Source of the DNA: a virus
Virus record (IMG/VR): IMGVR_UViG_3300030419_006162
Span: 1 to 56,282 of that record
DNA: 56,282 bases
Strand: one strand, 5' to 3'
Shown here: one piece after another, positions 1 through 8,183 of the stretch
How the letters are laid out: each line of letters opens with the position of its first letter
Position numbering within the stretch: position 1 is the first letter of the stretch
Made by a program: the position numbers and the translations under genes
The notes under the pieces: generated by a model
Seen by the model: only the letters and a program-made list of their open reading frames with translations
Database searches by the model: none
What the model was told of the DNA's origin: nothing

Positions 1-45
1 TTGTTCCCCCGGCCGTTGCTGGTTCGAGTCCAGCCGCCCCAGCCA
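1..45 (+). tRNA. 3' part of a tRNA (truncated by window edge; isotype uncertain, Asn or Gln-like)
   Basis: A T arm is clear: stem GCTGG (18-22) pairs with CCAGC (30-34) around the loop TTCGAGT. The 3' acceptor strand CGCCCCA, discriminator G and encoded CCA end at 45. The missing 5' strand should read TGGGGCG. Counting back with a 5-nt variable loop places GTT at the anticodon (Asn, which also fits discriminator G), but base 37 would then be C, which is unusual. The acceptor sequence also resembles tRNA-Gln. The tRNA is real; the isotype is not settled because the 5' half lies outside the window. Confidence 0.8.
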
Positions 46-49
46 TTTC

Positions 50-125
50 GCGGGAGTAGCTCAGTTGGTAGAGCATCAGCTTGCCATGCTGGATGTCGCG
101 GGTTCGAATCCCGTCTCCCGCTCCA
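50..125 (+). tRNA. tRNA-Gly (anticodon GCC)
   Basis: A complete 76-nt cloverleaf. Acceptor GCGGGAG pairs with CTCCCGC, followed by discriminator T and an encoded CCA. The anticodon stem TCAGC/GCTGG encloses the loop TTGCCAT, giving anticodon GCC. The T arm is GCGGG-TTCGAAT-CCCGT. It starts only four bases after the preceding tRNA, so the two are probably co-transcribed. A run of seven T follows directly after the CCA. A phage tRNA-Gly(GCC) would read GGC/GGT codons, and GGC is conspicuous in the GCC-GGC codon pairs of this genome. Confidence 0.97.
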
Positions 126-164
126 TTTTTTTGTTGAACTTCTATATACTATAGAGAGGTTTTA

Positions 165-767
165 ATGAAAAATATATTTTTTCTACTTTTTCTTATAGGT
201 TGCAGCAATCCAGCAGAATTAAAAGTAAGTGAGCTTGATACCTCCCAACAGGAGCAGGTAGACCCACCAGAACCGCCAGTTTTTGGTGTAATTGCAAATG
301 AGGATTGCTCCCATGTAAATGTGGGAGATAAAGCATGCAATTTAAGATTACTTGATCAAAACGGTGAAATTTGGGAATTATATGATTTGATTGGAAATGT
401 GGTAGTCTTGGATTTTTCAACTTCGTGGTGCGGGCCATGCCAAACGGTAGGTCATTATTTACAGCCTTTGCAAGACGATTATCAGTCAATGGATGTTAGT
501 ATTGTTACGATTTTAATCGATGGATATGTGCCGGGTACCCCACCTAGCGAATACGACATGAATGATTGGGTTAGTTCCCACAATGTTACATCGGTCTCTG
601 TTCTACAAGGCGCCCGCGACTTAGTCATGGATCCAACAGGTGTAGAAGGATATATAATATCTTCTTTTCCTACATTCTTTTATATCGACAGGAATATGAA
701 ATTCTATTCTGGGCATTCGGGATACAACGATCAATATGTGAGAGAAAAAATTGATGAAGCTTTATAA
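165..767 (+). CDS. Thioredoxin-fold (TlpA-like) lipoprotein
   Basis: 200 residues. The N-terminus is a short hydrophobic signal ending in a lipobox (L10-I11-G12-C13), predicting a lipid-anchored protein facing the periplasm. A Pro/Glu-rich linker follows to about residue 40. The thioredoxin fold carries W88-C-G-P-C92 and the expected cis-Pro segment near P169 (SSFPTFF). An extra Cys pair (C48, C58) precedes the fold. TlpA/ResA-type proteins reduce or exchange disulfides outside the cytoplasm. AGAGAGG sits before the ATG. The position directly behind tRNA genes suggests a host-derived cargo gene. Function in the phage is unknown; possibilities are superinfection exclusion or folding of cell-surface proteins. 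Confidence 0.8.
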   Translation: MKNIFFLLFLIGCSNPAELKVSELDTSQQEQVDPPEPPVFGVIANEDCSHVNVGDKACNLRLLDQNGEIWELYDLIGNVVVLDFSTSWCGPCQTVGHYLQPLQDDYQSMDVSIVTILIDGYVPGTPPSEYDMNDWVSSHNVTSVSVLQGARDLVMDPTGVEGYIISSFPTFFYIDRNMKFYSGHSGYNDQYVREKIDEAL

Positions 768-776
768 TTGATTTTA

Positions 777-806
777 TTGTGATATAGTGTTAATGTTATC
801 TATAAT
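777..806 (+). promoter_or_regulatory. Possible sigma70-type promoter upstream of the PIN-PhoH gene
   Basis: A perfect TATAAT (801-806) lies 18 bp downstream of TTGTGA (777-782), in the 92-bp gap between the lipoprotein and the PIN-PhoH gene. The -35 element is imperfect. A start site near 813 would give a leader of about 47 nt containing the AT dyad at 821-840. Confidence 0.4.
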
Positions 807-820
807 TGAGGCTTAAACAA

Positions 821-840
821 ATAATTATATAACTAATTAT
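821..840. repeat. Perfect 7-bp AT-only inverted repeat (possible operator)
   Basis: ATAATTA (821-827) and TAATTAT (834-840) form a perfect dyad around TATAAC, between the candidate promoter and the ATG at 860. Being AT-only it would make a weak hairpin and has no following T tract, so an operator is more likely than a terminator. It could also be chance in AT-rich DNA. Confidence 0.3.
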
Positions 841-859
841 AACAACCAACTAATGTTTT

Positions 860-2197
860 ATGAGAAAGAAAAATTACGTAATTGACACCAGTGTTTATTT
901 AACAGATTCTGAGTCAATAAAAAGTTTTGGAAACAATGACATCATCATCCCCCTAAAGGTCTTGGAAGAGATTGATTGTCACAAGAAAAGGCAAGATAAT
1001 GTTGGCGCGAATGCGCGTCGAATTATAAGGTTTTTGGATAATTTGTGTCAAAAGGGAGACCTTAGCAAGGGTGTAAGAATTGAAAAAGGAAAGGGAATCG
1101 TATCTGTAAAATCCCTAAACGATGTAGAGTTAAAGTTAAATTCTTTGACACCCAACCTTAACCAAGATGTACCAGACCATATTATTGTCGCGACGGCACT
1201 TACTGTAAAAAGTGAACAGCCAAATCGAAAAACTGTTATGGTGACAAATGATATTAATATGAGAGTTATATGCAACTCTTTAGGATTAGAGTGTGAAGAA
1301 TATAACCCCGCACAAGTTGTTGAAAACATAGAAAGATTATACACAGGATTTTCGTCCATCTTAGTTGACGAACAGACAGTTGATCAACTTTATTCGGGTG
1401 AAGAATTAATTTTAGATCAGGAATTAAAGAATGTGTGCCCAAATGAATATTTAATGCTGATTTCAAACACAAATGAAAAAAAGACAGCTCTTGCTCGATA
1501 TTTGGGGCCTGAAACAGCCTTGAGAAGAATTTCAAAGTTCAAAAAAGGAATATGGGGAGTTACGTCTAGAAACAAAGAGCAATTATTTGCCCTAGATTTG
1601 CTTATGGACCCCACTGTGCCAATAGTCACTCTGGTGGGTAAGGCTGGCTCCGGCAAGACGCTCTGCGCCATAGCAGCCGGCCTTGAGCAGGTAATGAGTA
1701 GTGCCGGCGATTCTAAAGCATATAAAAGAATGATTGTGTCCCGACCGGTCCAACCTTTAGGAAAGGACATAGGATTTCTTCCGGGCACTCTCGAAGACAA
1801 GATGACCCCATGGTTGACTCCAATTCAAGACAATTTGAAATTTTTAATGGGCGACGATCGTGCAACATTAGATATGTATATGCAAAAAGGCATGATAGAA
1901 ATTGAAGCACTAACATATATTCGAGGAAGATCTATATCAAACGCATTTATTATTATAGATGAGGCTCAGAATCTATCTAGTCACGAATTAAAAACAATTA
2001 TTACGCGCGTCGGAGAAGGAACAAAAATTGTCTTAACCGGCGACATCGAACAGATTGATAGTCCATTCGTTGATGAAACTACGAATGGCTTGACATATGC
2101 AATTGAAAAATTTAAAAATCATACGTTAGCTGGTCACGTAACCTTACATAAGGGAGAGCGCTCCAAGGTTGCATCACTGGCGGCGAGAATACTATAA
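860..2197 (+). CDS. phoH: PIN-PhoH fusion: ribonuclease domain plus PhoH ATPase
   Basis: 445 residues with two domains. Residues 1-150 are a PIN nuclease domain, with candidate acidic metal ligands D9, E36/E37, D106 and D131. Residues from about 225 to the end are a PhoH-type P-loop ATPase, with Walker A G260-KAGSGK-T267, Walker B IIIDEAQ (364-370), a TGD sensor (393-395) and the terminal HKGERS arginine motif (430-435). Bacterial PIN-PhoH (PhoH2) proteins unwind and cleave RNA. Phages often carry phoH, usually only the ATPase domain. No strong ribosome site precedes the ATG. A role in remodelling host RNA is inferred from the family. Confidence 0.92.
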   Translation: MRKKNYVIDTSVYLTDSESIKSFGNNDIIIPLKVLEEIDCHKKRQDNVGANARRIIRFLDNLCQKGDLSKGVRIEKGKGIVSVKSLNDVELKLNSLTPNLNQDVPDHIIVATALTVKSEQPNRKTVMVTNDINMRVICNSLGLECEEYNPAQVVENIERLYTGFSSILVDEQTVDQLYSGEELILDQELKNVCPNEYLMLISNTNEKKTALARYLGPETALRRISKFKKGIWGVTSRNKEQLFALDLLMDPTVPIVTLVGKAGSGKTLCAIAAGLEQVMSSAGDSKAYKRMIVSRPVQPLGKDIGFLPGTLEDKMTPWLTPIQDNLKFLMGDDRATLDMYMQKGMIEIEALTYIRGRSISNAFIIIDEAQNLSSHELKTIITRVGEGTKIVLTGDIEQIDSPFVDETTNGLTYAIEKFKNHTLAGHVTLHKGERSKVASLAARIL

Positions 2198-2209
2198 AAA
2201 GAGGTTAAT

Positions 2210-2503
2210 ATGGAAAATGATATCACCGAGGAAGAAACTCCTCAAGTTAAAAAAGTGGTCTTTAAAGACACAGAATTGAAAAAGCTCATTGTTGATTTTG
2301 TCGGAAATTCTCACGATAATGAAAACGTAACAGTTGAGATGATAGTTGAGACAATGGCAAAAGAATTCCCAGAATTTCTTCTAGCCATTGCTGAGGAAAA
2401 CTGGATTAGAGGATACCAACAAGCCCTGATTGACGCTGAACAAGACGAACACTTTTTTACAAACGCAGAAAGCTCACTTGAAAATGAAGAACTACATAGT
2501 TGA
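2210..2503 (+). CDS. Small acidic protein of unknown function
   Basis: 97 residues, rich in Glu and Asp, with no Cys and no membrane segment. I do not recognise the family. A good ribosome site (AGAGG) lies 12 bp after the PIN-PhoH stop, so it is probably co-transcribed and translated with phoH. The middle (about residues 42-75) looks helical, with a repeated pattern of Ile, Leu and Met. Its last 20 bases overlap the chosen start of the next gene. Coding status is supported by length, ribosome site and operon position, not by homology. Confidence 0.7.
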   Translation: MENDITEEETPQVKKVVFKDTELKKLIVDFVGNSHDNENVTVEMIVETMAKEFPEFLLAIAEENWIRGYQQALIDAEQDEHFFTNAESSLENEELHS

Positions 2504-3188
2504 AAATCAGAAAAAACTAAACTCCGAACAAAAAGAATTCTATAGCATCAACAACACTCACGTTTATATAAAAAACAAAATTGTATCACCAAATGGTACA
2601 AAAATAAATATTAAAAATGTTGTAGCAAAAATCGAAGAAATTATACCAGCACACTTATTGATGTATGTTGAATTTATACTTGTTGGCTGGTTTGAAGAAT
2701 TTGAAAAAAGGGACATAAATTCTTTCTATCAGGATGGAACACTGTATATAAGCAATTTTCAAGATAATGAAGACGACATGATCGATGATATTGTACATGA
2801 AATAGCACACTCCTTAGAAACTCCTCTTGGTAGGGAAATTTATGGAGATGGTAAAATTGAACAAGAATTTATTGGAAAAAGAACAACTTTATATAGAATA
2901 ATAGAAGAAGAAGGTTATGACGTAAATATTGTTGATTTTTTAAATACTGAGTACAATGAGGAGCTGGATAATTTCTTACACAAAACTGTTGGCTACGAAA
3001 GATTATCCAACTACATTGCTGGGCTGATGATAAGCCCTTATTCTGCCACATCCATAAGAGAGTACTTCGCTGAAGTATTCCAAGAATTTTACCTAAGACC
3101 AGAACTAGACTTCACTCAGAGGATATCCCCGGCCGCACATGAAAAAATAACTGAACTTCATGTTGGCTTTTTTCTTGACGAACAATGA
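2484..3188 (+). CDS. Putative zinc metalloprotease (HEXXH, ATLF/gluzincin-like)
   Basis: 234 residues from the ATG at 2484. The reading frame is open from 2430, but the longer start would overlap the upstream gene further. The centre holds H-E-I-A-H followed by SLE, preceded by acidic residues (DDMIDDIV). About 75 residues downstream is REYFAEVFQEFYL, which resembles the third-ligand region of anthrax-lethal-factor-like (ATLF) domains, where FAE supplies the glutamate ligand. No signal peptide is seen, so it probably acts in the cytoplasm or within the virion. Substrate unknown. The HEXXH is plain; the family placement is by pattern only. Confidence 0.7.
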   Translation: MKNYIVENQKKLNSEQKEFYSINNTHVYIKNKIVSPNGTKINIKNVVAKIEEIIPAHLLMYVEFILVGWFEEFEKRDINSFYQDGTLYISNFQDNEDDMIDDIVHEIAHSLETPLGREIYGDGKIEQEFIGKRTTLYRIIEEEGYDVNIVDFLNTEYNEELDNFLHKTVGYERLSNYIAGLMISPYSATSIREYFAEVFQEFYLRPELDFTQRISPAAHEKITELHVGFFLDEQ

Positions 3189-3203
3189 TTTTGTTGTTAT
3201 AAT
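3175..3203 (+). promoter_or_regulatory. Near-consensus sigma70 promoter giving a leaderless nuclease mRNA
   Basis: TTGACG (3175-3180), a 17-bp spacer and TATAAT (3198-3203). Seven bases further on is the A of the ATG at 3210, so the predicted transcript starts at or next to the start codon. The -35 hexamer lies inside the end of the upstream gene. The segment TTGTTGTTATAATATA closely matches the promoter at 17436-17464. Confidence 0.75.
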
Positions 3204-3209
3204 ATAGCT

Positions 3210-3983
3210 ATGACACAAAAATCACATATTTCCTTTTCCGAATTAAAAGAATGGACACAATGCCCGTTCTACCACAAATTAGTAAGAGTTGACCGTCTCA
3301 GCGGATTCAAGGGCAATGAATACACAGCGTTTGGCTCGGCAATTCATTCGGTGTGTGAGAAGAAATTGCTCTCTGAAGAGGTTGATAATAATTTTTTTAT
3401 TAAAGAGTTTCAAAAGAATATAGCCGAACTTGATGATGATGTAGAAATCAACAAAAAGATGGTTGTTGACATGATGGGGCAAGGAAAGCGCATAATTCCT
3501 GAAATTGATGATGCGTTGAAAGATTATTTTGAGTCCTATGAGGTCGTATCCGTAGAAGAATCATTAATGGAGCCATTCGATGAAGATTATAATTTTAAAG
3601 GATTCATTGATGCTGTTTTGAAAACCCCTGATGGAAAGTATCACATTGTTGATTGGAAGACGTGCTCTTGGGGTTGGGATGCTCGCCGGCGCTCTGAGCC
3701 AATGGTCACTTATCAATTAACCTTTTATAAACATTTTTATGCGAAGAAGCACGGTATTGATCCAAAAAATATCGAAACGCACTTCGCACTACTTAAAAGA
3801 ACTGCAAAATCGGATCGTGTAGAATTTTTTAGGGTCACCTCTGGTCCTCGAAAAACAGAAAATGCAATCAAATTATTGCACAAAGCACTATACAATATTA
3901 AAAATAAACGATATATTAAGAACCGATTATCTTGCACATCCGGATATGGGTGCAAATTTTATAAGACAGAACACTGTCCTTGA
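3210..3983 (+). CDS. PD-(D/E)XK nuclease, RecB/Cas4-like, possible Fe-S cluster
   Basis: 257 residues. The start ISFSELKEWTQCP is typical of RecB/AddB/Cas4-type nucleases. Active-site pieces are visible in order: H46 (GSAIH), E117, D134 (KGFID), D148-W-K150 and Q169 (TYQLTFY). Four Cys (C18 and, near the C-terminus, C242, C248, C256) are placed as in Fe-S-containing members, although the spacing C-x5-C-x7-C is not the standard Cas4 one. The family cuts DNA, usually as an exonuclease in recombination or repair. No ribosome site is visible, in keeping with the predicted leaderless transcript. No CRISPR array is nearby, so a Cas4 role is not implied. Confidence 0.85.
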   Translation: MTQKSHISFSELKEWTQCPFYHKLVRVDRLSGFKGNEYTAFGSAIHSVCEKKLLSEEVDNNFFIKEFQKNIAELDDDVEINKKMVVDMMGQGKRIIPEIDDALKDYFESYEVVSVEESLMEPFDEDYNFKGFIDAVLKTPDGKYHIVDWKTCSWGWDARRRSEPMVTYQLTFYKHFYAKKHGIDPKNIETHFALLKRTAKSDRVEFFRVTSGPRKTENAIKLLHKALYNIKNKRYIKNRLSCTSGYGCKFYKTEHCP

Positions 3984-3992
3984 GGAACATAT

Positions 3993-5282
3993 ATGGAAAA
4001 TAAAAAACTTAAGATTCTAACAATTTCTGATCATCCGCTATCTCCATCTGGCGTAGGGACACAGACAAAATATTTTATTGAATCTTTAATTAAAACTGGA
4101 AATTATAGATTTATCTGCCTAGGCGGCGCTATTAAACATCATGACTATACCCCTGTTAAAGTGGCGCCATACAATGAAGATTGGCTTATTTACCCTGTTG
4201 ATGGATATGGTGATCACGAAAAAATTCGTTCTATTATTAGAAATGAAAAACCAGACGTATTGTGGTTTATGACTGACCCAAGATTTTTTACGTGGCTGTG
4301 GGAAATTGAAGATGAAATTAGAGCCTTGATGCCAATGGTGTACTATCACGTGTGGGATAATTACCCTGCTCCACATTTTAACAGGCAGTTTTACGAATCA
4401 AACGATGTTATCGTGACAATCTCCAAAGTAACAGATGATATTGTTTCAAAAGTTGCTCCGGATGTTGATCGCGTATACATACCTCACGCGGTTGATCCTT
4501 CAATCTTTAGACCAACCGATGGTACTGACGAGCTTTTTAAGAACAGCATAACCGTAAGAGAAAGAGTATTTAATGCCAGCTATGAAGAAACCAAAGATAA
4601 ATTGCTTTTCTTCTGGAACAATAGAAACGCTAGACGAAAACAAAGTGGATCACTAATTTGGTGGTTTAAGAAATATCTAGACGTTGTTGGTCATGACAAA
4701 GCATCACTCTTGATGCACACAGACCCCAAAGATCCAAATGGGCAAGACTTGACGCATATAATGGAGCATCTTGGGTTAAATAAGGGTCAAGTGATGATTT
4801 CCAACAACAAAATCTCGCCCCATGACCTAGCAGCTATGTATAATGCTGCAGATTGTACGCTTAACATTTCCGACGCTGAAGGATTTGGGTTGGCAACGCT
4901 TGAGTCTCTGTCATGTGAAACACCGATTATCGTGTGCATGACGGGCGGATTGCAAGAGCAGGTTACTGATGGTGAAAATTGGTTTGGTTTTGGTATTGAA
5001 CCAACATCAAAAGCAGTTATCGGCTCGCAACAAGTACCTTATATTTGCGAAGACAGAATATCAGAGCAAGACTTTGTCGACACGCTTGTTAAACTTACAA
5101 ATCTGACAAGCGAGCAGCGAAAAGAATTAGGCCAAGCCGGCCGTCAGCATGTAATGAAAAATTATAGCTTTGAGGAATTTGAAAAAAGTTGGGTAAACAC
5201 CATGAGTTCAATTGTTGAAAAGTATGGCTCATGGGAAGATAGACAAAATTATGAACGTTGGAGGCTTCTGGAGGTAGCATGA
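3993..5282 (+). CDS. Glycosyltransferase family 4 (GT-B fold)
   Basis: 429 residues. The N-terminal Rossmann half begins KILTISDHPLSPSGVGTQT, a GT4 acceptor-domain start with a glycine-rich loop. The donor half contains the retaining EX7E motif (E296-GFGLATL-E304) followed by TPIIVCMTGGLQE. It transfers a sugar from an NDP-sugar donor; donor and acceptor cannot be read from sequence. GAGGA precedes the ATG, 9 bp after the nuclease stop. This is the first gene of the glycan island, and its stop overlaps the next start (ATGA). Confidence 0.9.
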   Translation: MENKKLKILTISDHPLSPSGVGTQTKYFIESLIKTGNYRFICLGGAIKHHDYTPVKVAPYNEDWLIYPVDGYGDHEKIRSIIRNEKPDVLWFMTDPRFFTWLWEIEDEIRALMPMVYYHVWDNYPAPHFNRQFYESNDVIVTISKVTDDIVSKVAPDVDRVYIPHAVDPSIFRPTDGTDELFKNSITVRERVFNASYEETKDKLLFFWNNRNARRKQSGSLIWWFKKYLDVVGHDKASLLMHTDPKDPNGQDLTHIMEHLGLNKGQVMISNNKISPHDLAAMYNAADCTLNISDAEGFGLATLESLSCETPIIVCMTGGLQEQVTDGENWFGFGIEPTSKAVIGSQQVPYICEDRISEQDFVDTLVKLTNLTSEQRKELGQAGRQHVMKNYSFEEFEKSWVNTMSSIVEKYGSWEDRQNYERWRLLEVA

Positions 5283-6544
5283 AAAAGAAGATATTAGTTA
5301 AGGCGCCCGTTTTAACACGAAGTGGATATGGCGAGCATTCTAGATTTATATTACAAGCACTTCGCTCGCGTGAAGATTTGTTTGATATATATGTTGTTCC
5401 CTTGAACTGGGGCCAAACAAGCTGGATTATTGAATCTGATGAAGATCGAGAATGGGTTGATAAAGCAATTCTGGAGACCACCAAATACCTGCATGAATTC
5501 AACAACGATCATGGCAATCAAGGAAAAAAGCCATTCGATATATCCCTTCAGGTAACAATTCCAAACGAATGGGAAGACTTAGCCACAAAAAATATTGGTG
5601 TTACTGCTGGAATTGAGACCACCAAAGTTGCGCCGGCTTGGATTGAAAAAGCAAAAATGATGGACAAGATTATTGTTCCCTCGAAACACTCTAGAGATAT
5701 TTACAACAACACAGCATACCAAGCGACCAATAATATCACTAAAGAAACTTTATTGTTTAAAAACGATACCGAGATTTCAGTAGTGCCATACTCTTCTAGA
5801 AAATTTAAACCAGCTAAGATTAATCTAGACTTCGAAACAGATTTTAATTTTTTCACAGTATCACAGTGGTCTCCTAGAAAGAATATTGAAAACACTATTA
5901 AATGGTTTATTGAAGAATTTTATGACAACTCAAATGTTGGTCTTGTTGTTAAGACCAATCTGGCGAAAAATTGCTTGATGGACAGAGAGGTTTGTTTTGA
6001 GAGGATTAAATCCTTATTGTCAGAATATAAGGAACGTGAATGTAAGGTTTATTTATTACATGGTCACATGTCTGACGAAGAATTGGCGGCTGTTTATAAA
6101 CACCCGAAAGTTAAATCCTATTACACCTTAACTCATGGAGAGGGATTTGGTTTACCAATCTTTGAAGCTGCGTGTCAAGGCTTACCGGTAATAGCACCAT
6201 CTTGGAGCGGGCACTGTGATTTCTTATTTGCACCATCATCGAGAGGCAAGAATAGCAGAGCAAAATCACACTTCTTGAAAGTCGAGTATGATCTTGAGGT
6301 CATTCCCGAACATGTGGCGTGGGATGGTGTCATAGAGAAGGATTCAATGTGGTGCGTTCCGCGCCAAGGTAGTGCGAAGATGGCACTGAGAAACATGTAC
6401 AAGAATCATGAAAAGCACAAAACTGCAGCAAAGAAACTGCAAAAGTGGGCATTGAAGGAATTTTCTCCTGAAAAGCTCTATAAAGAAGTTATAAACATTT
6501 TGGAGGTTGAGGACAATGACGACGACCTTGTTGTTGTCCAGTAA
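5279..6544 (+). CDS. Glycosyltransferase family 4 (second copy, divergent)
   Basis: 421 residues from ATG 5279. GGAGGTAGC stands directly before this codon, and it overlaps the previous stop as ATGA, so the in-frame ATG at 5258 is rejected. The start VKAPVLTRSGYGEHSR resembles GT4 enzymes that open with a glycine-rich acceptor loop. The donor domain has E288-GFGLPIF-E296, then GLPVIAPSWSGH. It shares the fold but little sequence with the preceding GT4, so it probably adds a different linkage. The tail is acidic (EDNDDD). Confidence 0.9.
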   Translation: MKKKILVKAPVLTRSGYGEHSRFILQALRSREDLFDIYVVPLNWGQTSWIIESDEDREWVDKAILETTKYLHEFNNDHGNQGKKPFDISLQVTIPNEWEDLATKNIGVTAGIETTKVAPAWIEKAKMMDKIIVPSKHSRDIYNNTAYQATNNITKETLLFKNDTEISVVPYSSRKFKPAKINLDFETDFNFFTVSQWSPRKNIENTIKWFIEEFYDNSNVGLVVKTNLAKNCLMDREVCFERIKSLLSEYKERECKVYLLHGHMSDEELAAVYKHPKVKSYYTLTHGEGFGLPIFEAACQGLPVIAPSWSGHCDFLFAPSSRGKNSRAKSHFLKVEYDLEVIPEHVAWDGVIEKDSMWCVPRQGSAKMALRNMYKNHEKHKTAAKKLQKWALKEFSPEKLYKEVINILEVEDNDDDLVVVQ

Positions 6545-6549
6545 TTATT

Positions 6550-7590
6550 ATGCAAGAATATTTTACATGCAACATGTTCTCCGAGCAGAACATAGATTTT
6601 AACGGCAAATTCAAAGTAGTTCAAAAAGAACTAACGCCAGTTAATGAAAGCGAGCTAGGGCCCCGCGATATCACATATGATTGTGTGTGGGCCGGCTCAA
6701 AACAAATTGATAACACGAAGCCTTTTGTTGTTGTACCAATTAGGGATAATTCGAAATTGTTAAAATTTACATTAAACAATTTTAAGAAAGCAAACTTTTT
6801 CAATTATGTTAATGTGATTATAGTCGATGATAGATCAGAAGAAGATCTGCATTCAATTTGTAAAGAATACAACACCAGCTATCTCAAGATGGATAACGAT
6901 AAGGGATTTAGCTTTTCAATGCTCAACAATGTTGCTGCATACATCGCAAAGCGTTTGGGTGGCGAAAAGGTTATTTTTTGGAACAGCGATTTGTGGATTG
7001 ACAAGATTTCTTATTTTAAGAAGCTTATCTCAAAACACGATTCATCCGGAGCTACAATATCAGGCTCCAAGCTCCTATATCCACACAAGAGTTTACATGA
7101 CGACGAACATAGTGTAAACATTAAGACACATTTTCCAAACAAGACAGACGGAAGCTATAAGGGCACTGTACAGTTTGGAAACTGTCGCTGGCTGCCAATG
7201 CAGATGCAAGCACAAGATGGAGCCTATAACGCATTTATTCCGATTCACTACAAACGATTTGCAGACAAAAGTGATCCATGTGTAAATTGTGACACCGGAA
7301 CAGAATTTGTGACTGGAGCCTTGCAGGTGGTTGATTTGAATTGGTTTATTGAGAATGGCGGATACAACCCCTCTTTGCCAAAGGTTTTTCAAGATGTTGA
7401 CTTATGCTTGCGCGCAGTTACTCAAGGTAAAAAGGTAATGTATTTTGGCAAAGATATTCATTTCTTTCACGATGAGTCATATAATCATTTCTCAAATAAA
7501 AATCAAGAAAAAATCGACACCCAGTTTCACGCCGACAGTACTTTGTTTGGTAGAATCTGGCGCGGCCGCATCGAAGCCTTAATTTTATAG
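6550..7590 (+). CDS. Glycosyltransferase family 2 (GT-A) with N-terminal extension
   Basis: 346 residues. After about 55 unfamiliar residues the GT-A fold starts with PFVVVPIRDNS, then VNVIIVDDRS (D93, D94). The usual DXD is replaced by WNSDLW (N145-S-D147). A later FQDVDLCLRA matches the acidic catalytic-base segment (ED-type) of GT2 enzymes. Several Cys and His near residues 220-245 (DPCVNCDTGTEF) are unusual. No clear ribosome site precedes ATG 6550; an alternative start at 6574 (MFSEQN) is possible. Donor and acceptor unknown. Confidence 0.8.
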   Translation: MQEYFTCNMFSEQNIDFNGKFKVVQKELTPVNESELGPRDITYDCVWAGSKQIDNTKPFVVVPIRDNSKLLKFTLNNFKKANFFNYVNVIIVDDRSEEDLHSICKEYNTSYLKMDNDKGFSFSMLNNVAAYIAKRLGGEKVIFWNSDLWIDKISYFKKLISKHDSSGATISGSKLLYPHKSLHDDEHSVNIKTHFPNKTDGSYKGTVQFGNCRWLPMQMQAQDGAYNAFIPIHYKRFADKSDPCVNCDTGTEFVTGALQVVDLNWFIENGGYNPSLPKVFQDVDLCLRAVTQGKKVMYFGKDIHFFHDESYNHFSNKNQEKIDTQFHADSTLFGRIWRGRIEALIL

Positions 7591-7598
7591 GTTACAGA

Positions 7599-8183
7599 AT
7601 GCAGAAATTTACTATTGAAGACACCAAGTTTGACGATGTCATTATAATTACTCCGCGAATTTTCACTGATGAAAGAGGATATTTTTGTGAAACATACAAT
7701 GTCGACAATCTAAAAGAGTTAGGGTTTGCTGTAGATATGGTCCAAGATAATCAATCCAAATCACAAAAAAATGTTATAAGAGGATTACATTATCAGTGGG
7801 ACGAGCCCATGGGCAAATTAGTCAGAGTAATCAAAGGCTCAGTAAGAGATGTGATTGTTGATATTAGGAAATATTCCCCTACGTATGGTGAGTCTGCCTC
7901 GTTTCTACTAACAGAGGAAAACAACAAACAACTATGGGTGCCATCGGGCTTTGCCCACGGTATTTTATCCCTTGAAGACAATACGATAGTTTCATATAAG
8001 TGTTCTAGTGTATATAATTCAAACGGAGAATCAGGAATCAATCCTTTTGATGAATATTTGAATGTAGATTGGGGTATTGATAAGGCAGAAGCAATTGTGT
8101 CCGAAAAGGATGCAGTTGCAAAATCATTTTTAGACTATGATCGAGATCCAAAATTCTTTAGCAAAAGAGAGGCCTCCAAATGA
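7599..8183 (+). CDS. rfbC: dTDP-4-dehydrorhamnose 3,5-epimerase (RmlC)
   Basis: 194 residues, a cupin-fold epimerase close to the usual length of about 180-190. Hallmarks are DERGYF, DNQSKSQKNVIRGLHYQ with catalytic H64, KLVRVIKGSVRDVIVDIR, and QLWVPSGFAHGI. RmlC converts dTDP-4-keto-6-deoxyglucose to the L-lyxo form on the way to dTDP-L-rhamnose. RmlA and RmlB are not in the window, so the substrate would come from the host or other phage genes. The start of the next gene overlaps its stop (ATGA). Related epimerases act on other keto-sugars, so the exact product is less certain than the family. Confidence 0.92.
   Translation: MQKFTIEDTKFDDVIIITPRIFTDERGYFCETYNVDNLKELGFAVDMVQDNQSKSQKNVIRGLHYQWDEPMGKLVRVIKGSVRDVIVDIRKYSPTYGESASFLLTEENNKQLWVPSGFAHGILSLEDNTIVSYKCSSVYNSNGESGINPFDEYLNVDWGIDKAEAIVSEKDAVAKSFLDYDRDPKFFSKREASK

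Noticed and set aside
126-164. T-run after tRNA-Gly as an intrinsic terminator, and TATACT at 145-150 as a promoter
   Set aside because: The T run follows the tRNA acceptor rather than a dedicated hairpin, and no -35 element stands at the correct distance from TATACT.
3210-3983. A Cas4 gene and hence a CRISPR system
   Set aside because: The protein is RecB/Cas4-like, but no repeat-spacer array and no cas neighbours are present in the window, and the Cys spacing is not that of Cas4.
5258-5281. Longer start of the second GT4 gene at ATG 5258
   Set aside because: It would overlap the upstream gene by 25 bases without a ribosome site, while ATG 5279 has GGAGGTAGC directly before it and an ATGA junction.
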